NCBI GenBank assembly: GCA_963556145.1
Contig: OY744462.1
Location: 248,001-312,000, forward strand
Reading direction: 5' to 3'
DNA from: Hygrocybe punicea
Lineage: Eukaryota; Basidiomycota; Agaricomycetes; Agaricales; Hygrophoraceae
Length of the DNA stretch: 64,000 bases
Position numbers and translations under genes: made by a program. The first letter of the stretch is position 1, and each line of letters opens with the position of its first letter. Shown one piece after another: positions 11,498-21,937 of this stretch. The notes under the pieces are model-generated. The model worked only from the letters and a program-made list of their open reading frames with translations, was not told the DNA's origin and searched no databases.

Positions 11498-11953
11498 ATG
11501 GCTGCGCCCAACACCCAAGAACAAGCTCAGCCTCATTCCGGCACCAGACCTGGAAACAGTGGTGGTGACAATAGTGCAGGGGTTGGGCAGGAAAGGGAGC
11601 AAGAGGGGTTGGAAGGTGGATTTAGACAAGATTTCAGCAATCTTTTCTGCTGCGGGAGCATAGGGGGTAGGACAGCTAGCGAAGGAATGGAAGGAGATGC
11701 CCTGTCCACCCTACCATTCACAGATAGACTCCCAATCCTATTCCTTGAGGGCGTTGATGAAGATGCACAGGATGCTGATGCAACTATGAAGGAAGAACTC
11801 ATTCTCTTAGCTCGTGATAATGAACTATGGACCAAGGAGTTTGAGAAGTTCATGGATGTGGAGAACAGGGAGATGTGTGAGATGCAGCAGCATCATGCTG
11901 TGATGCTGGAGAACTGGCGTCAGCATCAGGAAATCGGTGAAGCTCTGGCATGA
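11498..11953 (+). CDS. Hypothetical 151-residue protein
   Basis: An uninterrupted frame from ATG 11498 to TGA 11951-11953. The N-terminal half is polar and low in complexity (Gln, Gly, Ser and Asn rich). The C-terminal half is acidic and probably helical, with KEELILLARDNELWTKEFEK and a His/Gln/Met-rich tail. No family is recognised. The only other nearby coding candidate is the degenerate NTPase gene on the same strand, so it may be a separate small gene or an exon of it. Confidence 0.35.
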   Translation: MAAPNTQEQAQPHSGTRPGNSGGDNSAGVGQEREQEGLEGGFRQDFSNLFCCGSIGGRTASEGMEGDALSTLPFTDRLPILFLEGVDEDAQDADATMKEELILLARDNELWTKEFEKFMDVENREMCEMQQHHAVMLENWRQHQEIGEALA

Positions 11954-12811
11954 CCAGGCATGATGTTCATGCTTTAATCCACAATGCAATTCCTATAGAC
12001 CTTGACCTCTCCAATCCTTATTTCCACTCCAGCAATTTGATTGCCTGGATATTGTTGGACTACAACTTGCAATTCCTGTCATGTAATGTAATTCTTTTCT
12101 CTTCACCATCGTTCTTTTGCTTCGTCATTGTTCAATCACTCTGTCATCTTTTCACATCAACTCGGTCTCTGATTGGCTGTTCTCATTCCTGTTTACTTGT
12201 TCCATCCTACCTCAATCCTGCCTTTCCGCAGTCATTCCACTGTGGGAAGTAAGAGGCTGAATACAGATGACCTTGTCTCATTCTCTTGTCCTGCTTTGGA
12301 TAGTGCTGACAATTTGCTCCCATTACTTTTTGTACCTTGTCCAGACGATCATTTAATCAAACAGTTCCATATAGACAAGCCAATTCAAAATCTAGGTTGA
12401 CTTTAGAACCATGCTTTCCTATGTGCATAATAGAGCTGATTCATTCCCAGATTCTTACATTGTTGATGATGGCCCTTGTTACATGAATTTCAGTACAGCT
12501 TCTATGCTGCTCTTTCCTTCGTTGCCTTAAATAATGTTTTCAGGGTTTGATCGACTTCACTATCATAAAACCCCGATGGATTTGATCTTGGATTTCTATC
12601 AGCAGTTTTGGGGTGTTCCTCTACCCCAGGAGCCCATTTCTCTTAATGATTCTGTCCCTAATCCTAATGATGAAGAGAATGATGAGGGGAATGGAGGAGA
12701 GAATGATAACGATCTACTTCCCGTGATGCCATCTCCAATCATTGACCTTGCCTGGACGTGACTTCTCATTCGTGCTGTGAATATCTTTGAATCTATAAAT
12801 GGGTTGAAGAT

Positions 12812-14111
12812 ATGTATGAAGTGGGCAACGTATATTGTCCATCTGCAATTTTTGTCACAGGACAGCCTGGAATCAGTCAGTACTCTGTCATCAATATGAG
12901 GACCCTGTTTTTTTTATACTCCTTTGTGCATAGGAAAATCATTCGGAGCATACTACATCCTTCATCAACGTCTTGGGGAAAAGTCTGTTTCTCTGTGGTT
13001 TCAAGGAACCATGCTCTATCTCTTCTGTTCCAAAGGAGTCCTTGTCATCCCTGCCGAATTCACCTTCAACGAATCTAACCTGCACATATGGACTATCATT
13101 GATTCTGCTCAATCACCCTCCTGGATACTGAGTAATATGACCCATTTCCCACCTGGTGTCTTCCCCATATACATCACCTCCCCTCAGCCAGAACGCTGGT
13201 CAGGAATTGCGCAGTCATGGACATTCCATCAGGTGATAATGAATCCTTGGACAATAGCAGAGATCCAGTCTGCATGTGTATGTTCCTTTCATGACTGAGC
13301 CCTCTTCCACCACAGCGCCGATATCCGAACTTCAAATCAAGTGCCAGCCGACGTGTTGCAGAGATATGATCACTTAGGCCCCACCACATGCTTCTGCCTG
13401 CCAAGGAAGTTGCACGCCACATCTGTGGTTGTGACGCCTCAATCGACAGCACTGATCCTGATCTCCTCAGAGAGCTTTTCTTAAATGGTGCCTGATTGTC
13501 ACTTGATATCTCCTTGCATAAAATCTGCCTAATTTGGCATATACGAGGATCTACACTAGATCATGAGCACTTTGCAACTGATCTCATCTCAGCTGCAGTT
13601 GAGCAACAGGTTGCACAGAGGCTTCAGCAGTTCAGTGAAGATCAGCTATTGGATATGTTTACCAATTTTTCAAAATTTGGCGATGCTCGGAGAATGACTG
13701 GTTCAATATTTGAAGCTTTCATCCATTGGCATTTCAGAATGCACATCAATCTAGACGCTACACCAATGGTTCAGTCCAGCCATGCCAATTCCTGCTGGCA
13801 TTCCCAAACGGCCTCACACCACCACCATTCATGGAGTGGCACAGCAAGTTTTCTCTCTCCAGGTTGATGTTGGCAGCACGTTCATCTATTATACTACCAC
13901 CAATCTAAATATTCAACCAGACATCTACCACCTATCCCGAAGTGGCCAACCAGTCGCTCTTGACTCTTTTATATTAAGTGGAGGACATCTCTACATGTTT
14001 CAATGCACTGGAGGCCATAATCACAGCGTGAAGGATGGCCTTGTTGACTTTCTGGCATCTTGTGGTGGGCTACCTCCCCACACAAACTGGTATTTTGTGT
14101 TCGTCATCTAG
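12812..14111 (+). pseudogene. Crinkler/RHS-type P-loop NTPase-nuclease protein, degenerate
   Basis: Blocks in order: FVTGQPGI (start of a Walker A loop, about 12852-12874); after an intron, KSFGAYYILHQRLGEKSVSL; then LHIWTIIDSAQSPSWI, GVFPIYITSPQPERW and a MNPWT motif. The C-terminal part reads ALDSFILSGGHLYMFQCTGG and ends HTNWYFVFVI. This matches the NTPase plus REase-fold nuclease layout of fungal Crinkler/RHS-like proteins. Joining at the GT...AG boundary makes the loop GQPGIRKSF, so the Gly before Lys is an Arg. At about 13760-13800 the frame shifts before the nuclease part. Further upstream exons may lie at 12240-12760. Likely a decayed member of a large family. Confidence 0.6.
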
Positions 14112-14113
14112 GA

Positions 14114-14830
14114 TGGTGAAAAGGGAGTGTGAAAAATGGAGAGGGCGATGATTGGGGCAAGAGTGAGGGGGATACTATGGATAGGGAATGGGGAGAGGTA
14201 GGGAGTGTAGGATGGAAATGGAGAGGGAGGCAAGGATGGGGAGGGGAGGGGGAATGGGATGGGGAGGGGGAGGAGGAGGAGGAGGAGGAGGACAAGGATG
14301 GGGGGACAGGGGGAGGGAGAGATGGAGAGGGGATGAGAGAGAGGGGAGAGACAGGAGAAGGGGGGAAGGGGTAGGGGAGGGGTAGGGGAGGGGCATGTAG
14401 AATGAGAGGCAGATGGAGGGGAGGAGGGGAGGATGAGGGTGAGGGGCATGCAAATGGAGGGGGAGAGTGGGAGGGGCATGGAGATGGAGAGGGGGATAGA
14501 GGGGGGAGCAGGAGTGGGAGGAGGAGTGGGAGAGGGAGGGGAGAGGCATGCAGAACAAGAGGAGGGGAGAGAGGAGGATGGGGCAACTAGAGGGGGGCAA
14601 CTGAAGGGGCATGCAGATGGAGAGGGGGATGGAGGGGGAGAGGGGGAGAGGGAGAGGGTGGGGTGGGGTGTGCAGAACAAGAGGGGGATGGAGGAGGGAA
14701 GGGGGAGAGGGTGGGGTGTGGTGTGCAAAACAAGAGGGGGATAGAGGAGGGGAGGGGGAGGGGGAGGGGGTTGGAGTTGGAGAGGGGGGGAAAGGGAGGG
14801 GGATGGAGTTAGGAAATCGGGAGACAAGGA
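14114..14830 (+). repeat. Long polypurine tract
   Basis: About 700 bases of almost pure G and A on the plus strand, built from irregular GGGGAGRGG and GGAGGA units and from longer units containing GGGGCATGCAGATGGAGAGG. Open frames on either strand here are artefacts of base composition (Arg/Gly/Glu on plus, Pro/Ser/Leu on minus). Confidence 0.9.
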
Positions 14831-16082
14831 AATGGGGCTAGAACGAAAGAGAAGGTCCTACATTTTCTCGAAACATGATTTGAGTTGTGCTGTACAGGTG
14901 AAGATGATCTGCCCAAACAGCACAGACAAAGAGACAAGAAATCACTAGAAAAGGCAGAGGTGGGTGGGCTAAGAGAGATGACTTATGTGGACGAGAGGGG
15001 AGCATCATGACAGTACCTGATCTAGGAGTCAAATGGATCCAGATCAGGTCGCTGCCTTTATAAAGGCAGCTCACAGAGTTTATAGGTCATGCTACATCAC
15101 GAGTCTGTGTACTCCTCACGTGTTTCTGAGTCCACCAAACTCATGTTTTCTTTGGCTAGCCTGAGGGATATATATATACAAAGAGAGATAACGATGTGAG
15201 AGTCTGGTCTCTAGTCCATAGGTTTTGGGGGAAATCAGGAGACAAGTTGGATAGGGGGGGAGAGGGAGGGGCATGAAGTTGGAGAGGGAGGAGAGGGAGA
15301 GGCATAGATGGCAGGAGAGGGAGGGGCATCTAGATGGAGAGGGGGATGGAGGTGGGATGCATATGCTAAGGGAAGGAGGATGTGGATGTGAGTAAAAGTG
15401 TAGTAGGAAAATGGAAAGGAGGCTCAGGATAAATAGAACAAGGGTAAGGCAGATGGAGATGAAACTGTGGGAGATGTGACCTAGTACATTATGAATTCAA
15501 AGGAATCAACAACACTGAATGCAAAGTCATTGTAAACTTCCTGTCAACTACTTATTTTCAAGTTCAGTTATAAGGAATTTATGCTGGATTTTCTAGAGCA
15601 TATATAACATTATTCTTAACTGTAACTGCCAGACCACTCAAGCAAGAAGTATAAGACCAAGAATAAAAGATAATGGTGAATAAAATTGAGAGTTGCAGCC
15701 ACTACATAACTTATAAGCATCCCGACAATAATGTTCTGGTTCAAAATTGAGCAGATATTCATGGGTGTGTTGGTGACAGTGCTAATGTGGCCATAGCTGT
15801 TGACATTGGTGTAGCTGTGGCCATTGGTATGGGCATCATTGGGGGGCTGCATAGTTGGTAGATGTCCAAGTAAAAAAACTTACTTTTGGCAGTGGGGGTG
15901 GGTGCACCATCCCCCACTGTTCCCTTTCTCTCATTTGGGGCCAGATTGTTGGTACTGATGAGTCAGCATCTGTGTTTATCAACGTCTTTAAATGGTGATT
16001 ACCACCGACAGTTTAGCTGTGACGGTACTGGGTTAGGTGCTGAAAATAAAAATGAACTAGCCTTTTGTCTAGCACCTTCACC
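14831..16082. other. Non-coding interval with a second polypurine block and a VVHPP-type unit
   Basis: Positions 15245-15345 repeat the GGGGAGAGGGAGGGGCAT style of the tract before. At 15884-15922 the minus strand holds the second VVHPP-type unit (reads MVHPPPLPK) followed directly by a GTAAGT donor-like sequence. No complete gene is visible. Confidence 0.5.
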
Positions 16083-16236
16083 TAGACTGTCCAGGGGTCA
16101 GTCCAGGTCAGGGCCAGCTCATTTTGGCTGGCCCTTGAGGTCTAGTCCACCTTTGAGTGGCCCTGGCCCCAGGTCAGGGCTGGCTCAGGGCTAGCCCTGG
16201 TCTTCTTCTCAAAAAGTTCAAAAACTATATTCATGG

Positions 16237-19200
16237 TCAGTACAAATCTGAGTATTCTTCATCATCAAAATTAAAATCTCTGATGTATTTCTTCATAACC
16301 TCACCCTCTACACTTAGCCTCCCATCCAAGTACCCAGCACAGAGCTTCTGAAGTCCACCAAACTTGGCTTTCTTGATTTGTCGTCATCGCAGATTGTCCA
16401 TTTGTGCTGAGAGTGAAAATGAGCACTCAGCAATGCAGGTTGTTGCTAGAACCGCCAAATAGTCATGGATCATTGATCTGAAGGACTGGGTATTCAAGTT
16501 GATGCTAACAGAAATGTTAGACTCTCTAAACACAATAAAGACAGTACTACTTATCCCCCACCATGGAATAGGATTTGGGCACTCTTCTTGTCTCAAGCCG
16601 CATTTGCCTAAGATAGCAGTGCAGCTCCTCAAATACATCTAGATTCTCTGCAACCATTTGCAAAGGTTAGATTGAGTGGGCCATTTTCTTCTGCTTTTCC
16701 TTAATTAGAGATTCCATCCATGAATCCATTGAGGACAGAGCTAAAGATGACATCAGTTTGTGAAATATTATCAGGCACAATACCATACCTGTCAGTGTGG
16801 ATGCCAACATGCTTGCAGAAGATTTTTTCTGAGATGCTTTGTGTCTTGCCTTGTAGATGAGGAACTGAGAAAACATGTCAGCCATGTCAGGCCACATAAT
16901 AATGAACCTACCAGAGACTTGAACCATTCCATTCCAATGTCCAGATACTGCTGATCCAATACAGTATTGAGGTAATCAAGCTTGAGCACAGGGTCAAGGA
17001 CTAATAAACAGTATCAGACAAACACTTGATATGAACTAGAGAATGTACTATGGACAATGAAATAGACATCTGTGTCATCAGCCCAGCGGTAGTACTTCAT
17101 CAATAACTTTATGCCAGCTCTAAGTGCATCATGAACCAATTGATATTCTTCTTGCTCAAGGTGATCTTCCCATTCAGACATGAGCAATTCAAGCATTGGC
17201 AACACCCTGGTACATGTTGCAACCTCTCATTGGAAAGTTCATTCTGATGTGCAGCAATGACCTACAATAGCTATGAAATGGTGAATTAAATGTGTAATAA
17301 AGCAAGACCTCACCCTCAAGCAATCGTGCATAAGGCTAATGAGTTTCCATTCAGATGCAGTCAGGCGAAACTCTAGCCAAGACTTGTTCTTGAGAGGTGG
17401 AAGGTTGTTGTTAGCATCGGCTGTGAGGCAAAAGTAGTCAAGAGCCTTGTTCACATGTCAGTATCAAATATTTACAAGCAAATGTGTGGACATACCTTTC
17501 AAATAGAGAGCAATGACTCTAAACAATTAGACAGGCTGCCCCATCACGTTCGAACCCACAAAAGAAGCTGAATGAGGTTGATGTTTTCAATGATACAAGT
17601 GCAGATGAGGTATTCTCAAACTCCTTCACTTGACATTCACACAAATGCCATTCCCTTCCCTAGTGTATCTCCAGGATCGTAATTGACAATGGTGGTCATG
17701 GCCATGGCCTCAACATCGTCAGTGTCTGCCTCAATCTCCATGGAAATGTTGATGTCCCTGTCATTGTCTTCGTCATCTGGATCTCTGCAGCACAATCTCC
17801 GTTTTTTCCCCTTCTGAGTTGTCTTGTGCTTCATCACTGATGGTACTCTGAGGGTTTTGATGAAATGATAAGCTGCACCTGCAATGCCAAACATCAGTGA
17901 GTATCTGATTTTTGTGCTCAGGATAAAACTTACAGCACATGAACTTGCTTTGCTTTGAGATGCTTCTTCTTTGGATCAAGTTCTGCACACACAGTTCGTA
18001 CAGCCACATTGTTGGTACTCACACCATCACCAACCATCCAATCAAACTACAGATTAAATCAGAAGATGTATGACCATCATAAAAGTACACACCTTCATTT
18101 CAAGATGAAACTTGCACATCATACTGAGTAGGTCCTTCCTAATTAATTCCCCAGTGTGCCAACCAACCGGTAAGTTGAATTCGAGTAAATGGTTTTTGAG
18201 TTCCCATTGAGTATTATTGCCAGGTGGAAAGTTGATGAATGAGATGCTGAATGAGGTGTAGGGTCATTGTTTGCGAGTAGACCATCCATCCCAAATGATG
18301 GAGACCTTTAATTGGAGCCACTGTTGCCATAATGGGTTAGTACAAGCATAGTTCAAGAGTGTCATATGTACATCAATGATCTCGAGTGTCAGCTCCTCTA
18401 AGTACACCACCTTCAGATTGACTGCACCAGCGAGAACCAACTTTTGGGGATATCATTGTCACATAGAGTATGGTTGAGGTATGTAATGAAACCACAAACA
18501 GCTGGATGCTTGACAAAGTGAAAGGGCTACAAAGAAGTCAGAGTTAGGGTCAAAATTCACTCAAACACAATGAAAAACATATGAAGTCGCAGGTCGTAAC
18601 AATTGCAAGTAGATGCTCCTGGATTCCAGCCTTGTTGACATGCGGAACTGGCACCGGTTTTATCAGCTTCTGTTTGTAGTCTTCAATCAACATCTGTTGA
18701 GGTTGAGACATGCTATAAAAACATTCAGAAGCACTCGGGAAAGGGAATACCAGCTTTACTGACAAGCTCTCAAGACCATGTTCACCTGGTGGAACCCAAT
18801 TACATGGGCAGATCCAATTCAATGGCATTGGTAGATTGATGCCATTCTTGGTGCACGTATCCCAGTAGTTGTCGAGATGGCACCTAATAGCTAAGTTATA
18901 TCACAAACAATGAGAAAAGGAGGTGCATCATACCTCAGAAGGTGTCATCGCCTTGTGGTAACATTGCCAACCAAGAATGCCACAGTCTTCAAGTTTTTCT
19001 CCTTGCTACAATGTAGAAGTTAGGAATCATGGTTAGAAATGTAGCTAACAATGCTTACAGGCAAAATCTGCAATACCAACCCTCCACTTTCTTCTTTGTG
19101 AAGGGATGGGAACCTTGGGTGGCCTTGCCACAGAGCAGAAGGTCCTTGGGCAAGGCTTTGACACATGCAGCCTTGATGGCCATGTCAGTGCCAGTATGTA

Positions 19201-19434
19201 ACAATTCACGTACACAGTACACACCTTCTCCTCACCACTCTGCATCTTCTCGTCACTGCTCTGCGTCTTCTTGTCAGCTTCACTGTTCATTTCATCGTCA
19301 CTGTTGCTGTCATGGGCTTTGGGTGTGTCACAATTTTGTTGGCTTGACCTGGAGCCACTTTTGACCTGCTTCTTGCCAGCTGGTCCTCTTTGCATTGATT
19401 TGTTATCAGAATCAATGCAAAGAGGACGCTTCAC
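16237..19434 (-). pseudogene. hAT transposase, multi-exon, broken
   Basis: Read from high to low coordinates. An acidic Ser-rich N terminus is followed by a BED-like zinc finger (EGWYCRFC at about 19090-19060, then HLDNYWDTCTKNGI). Next come FHFVKHPAVCGFITYL, the DDE core start VSIIWDGWST and DWMVGDGVSTNNVAVRTVCA. The helical insertion holds TRVLPMLELLMSEWEDHLEQ and LLMKYYRWADDTDVYFIVHS, then VLDPVLKLDYLNTVL. The C-terminal dimerisation domain has NPIPWWGIS and MIHDYLAVLATTCIAECSFS. This is the full domain order of hAT transposases. In-frame TGA codons lie at 18264-18266 (after TRKQ) and 16384-16386 (after MDNLR); CGA would restore both. It should be inactive, though exon detail is approximate. 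Confidence 0.8.
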
Positions 19435-19931
19435 TTGCTATCCATAGCACAGGCATCAGCAATCACCACCAAGATCTTGAAAAAATGACATCTCACCTTG
19501 GCCTTTGGCACTTCAGCTTCAGATTGTGAATCACTCAACTCAAGCACCTCGTGTTTTTTGGATTTCTGGATGTTGGATGGTGACTTTAACCACTCCATTT
19601 TACTTGCATCCTTCAGAGTGCTGTCTTCATGACATGTGTCACCATCTTCATATGATGGATCCTTGAAAGTGATTGCCTTGTGACGTTGTACAAGTTCCAA
19701 TGCCTTTTTACTTGATTCAGGTTGTCTAGTGAGATCAACTCCAATCTTTGGGATACCTATCAAGATCCTATTAGGATGCAACCGTCATGTGGCATATATT
19801 GTGAGTACATACCTTTGGCTTACACAGGTAGTTCTTCTAATAGTGTAACAGAGTAGTCCTGGCCCTGCATGCATTTTGAAGGCTGAGGCTATCGAGAGCC
19901 CTCAACTATGAGAGAGGTATCAGATCGGTCA

Positions 19932-20666
19932 TAGGGAATAGCCTGGGTAACCCATGGGTCAGAAAGTGTCAACCCATACCCAACCCACACCTTTACCCAC
20001 ACCCATGGGTATGGGTATGATTTGGTGTGGGTTTGGGTATGGGTTAGTTGGGTAACCAATGGGTAATAGCCTATATACATTGTAAAATCTATTTTATGCT
20101 ATCCTAATTATCACCCATATCATATTCCCCCTCAGAATCCCCATCTTTTGGATTAATTTCAGGGAGTGAAGCTACAGGAAGTATATCAGTATCATGAATG
20201 TAGCCTCTCACACTCCATTGAGATAAACAAAGAACTGCATAAGTTGTCTGCAGACAGCCTGTTGTGAACATGGGACAGCAAAAGTTGTCCTTTGCTGAAA
20301 ATCCTTTCAACCTCAACAGAAGTTGCTTTTGGATAAATTTCTGTCACAATGAATTACAATACTCACCAGGAATAGAGAGATAATCAATAGCCATAATGGA
20401 AAGAGTGGGATACACAGCACGATGCTCATTCCACCATGAAATTGGATTTGTGACAGGCTCACAGTCTGTGTTCAAGTAGTGATCCAATTCATTTCACAAC
20501 TCTGAGGGCCTTGGTGCAGTTTTAGTAATGATACCCATAAATCTACCCCAACCCATAGTTTGGGTATGGGTTAGTGTGTGTGTTGAAAGGCAGCAACCCA
20601 TACCCATATCCACACTGGGTATGGGTACAAACCCACGTGGGTTACCCATACCCACACTATTCCCTA
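19932..20666. mobile_element. 735-bp hAT-like element nested in the larger hAT copy
   Basis: The ends are TAGGGAATAG and CTATTCCCTA, with subterminal GGGTAACCCATGGGT / GGGTTACCCATACCC repeats. The flanks ATCGGTCA and GTTTGTCA agree at 5 of 8 bases, which may be a decayed target duplication. Long runs of ACCCATACCC-like words make up both ends. Confidence 0.65.
20104..20510 (-). pseudogene. hAT transposase C-terminal dimerisation domain fragment
   Basis: The minus strand reads CEPVTNPISWWNEHRAVYPT, then MAIDYLSIP, a GTGAGT intron and TSVEVERIFSKGQLLLSHVH, then NRLSAD. This is the dimerisation domain at the end of hAT transposases (W-W, the DYL helix and ER.FS.G). Upstream domains are missing and a stop precedes NELDHYL. 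It belongs to a different hAT lineage from the gene at 16-19 kb and is carried within the element at 19932-20666. Confidence 0.8.
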
Positions 20667-21245
20667 GTTTGTCATGCTCTCCATGAGCCATTGAGTGGCA
20701 GAAAGAGTTTTGTTTGGGGGAAAACAGCTTTGTTGATGACTGCTGAGCCAGAATTTTGTGACACTTGACATTTTATTGACACATTTACTGTTCAATTTCA
20801 TCTTTGTTATGATACATGGCAATTAGTGTTTAGCCAGTAGCACTGAGTAGGGCAGGGCTAGGTCAAGCCTGGTCCAGCCCTGAGGTCTGCACATCATTGA
20901 CCTTGGCCCCTGACCCTGTGGGAAAGGGTCTGGTCCAACTGCCCTTGGCCTGGGTCTCCATGCAGGCCAGGCCCTGCCCCTGGACAGTCTACCTGAGGCT
21001 TCACCATTTGCCTCCTTGCCATTACCGTCACTGTGATGTTGGAAGGTGAGCGACATAGCAAAAAATTTAGATTAGGTTAATGTGATGTTTTCCCTCATCA
21101 TTGACACATTTTTATGATAGCAAGGGGCAATGGCAACAGGGTGATGATGGCAAGGTGAGATGAAGGGCCAAGACCCAATGGCTAGGCCAATGATAGGAAT
21201 GGAAATCACAAGGACGATGGCAACAACGAAGACCACAAGAATGAG

Positions 21246-21663
21246 TAGTAAAATGCAGGGGTTTTCTCCCAATGTATAATGGATTTAATTTGGGATTTTT
21301 ATTACAAGATGAATTCTTGGAAAAGTGCTGATATTTTTACATCGCAAGGTAAATATAATACATACCAACAAGTTTGACTATCCAGGGGTACAAAAATTCT
21401 CAATGCAATCATATCTAATTCTGCTTTTAAAGCCCAGGGGTACAAAATACCCCTCAAACTCCAAATGGTCTCCTGGGCTTTAAAAGCAGAATTAAATATA
21501 ATTGCATTGAGAATTTTTGTACCCCTGGATAATCAAACTTGTTGGTATGTATTATATTTACCTTGCAATGTAAAAATATCAGCACTTTTCCAAGAATTCA
21601 TCTTGTAATAAAATCCCAAATTAAATCCATTATACATTGGGAGAAAACCCCTGCATTTTACTA
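21246..21663. mobile_element. 418-bp fold-back hAT MITE
   Basis: The two halves are near-perfect reverse complements over about 200 bases each. The ends are TAGTAAAATGCAGGGGTTTT and its complement. The flanks are an exact 8-bp duplication AGAATGAG (21238-21245 and 21664-21671), which supports hAT. No coding frame. Confidence 0.9.
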
Positions 21664-21937
21664 AGAATGAGGATGAGCACGATGGAGTGTATAATGGGAA
21701 TGAGGATGCACAGTGAGCACCATGAGGGCACTGGCAGTAACAAGGGTGACTATATATATTACCAGAAAAAGAGACAAACTCAGTATTGTATTACAGTGTG
21801 AACCTTCCTGCCTTGCATCGTTTGGATATGCTGTATGATAGTTGTGCAAAAACACCAAGAAATGTGCTCACTGTGATTACAAGTTATGAAACGGTAGATA
21901 ACAGTGAGGCCTTCTCAACGCACTGGCACTAGACTTT

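Larger units (their letters stand above)
16083..20991. mobile_element. Probable hAT transposon copy with GC-rich inverted ends
   Basis: Both sides of the hAT transposase gene carry GC-rich sequence sharing TAGACTGTCCAGGGG in opposite orientation (16083-16097 and 20977-20991), followed by CAGGGCC/GGCCCTG-rich blocks. The pairing and the enclosed transposase suggest the two ends of one element. No clean 8-bp duplication was found, and a second hAT element sits inside at 19932-20666, so the limits are tentative. Confidence 0.5.

Noticed and set aside
14104..14841. Large Pro/Ser/Leu-rich (minus) and Arg/Gly/Glu-rich (plus) open frames
   Set aside because: The polypurine strand lacks stop codons by composition, and the frames overlap in all phases.
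16075..20999. 8-bp target duplication for the large hAT copy
   Set aside because: Flanks CCTTCACC and CCTGAGGC agree at only half the positions, so I do not claim the boundaries.
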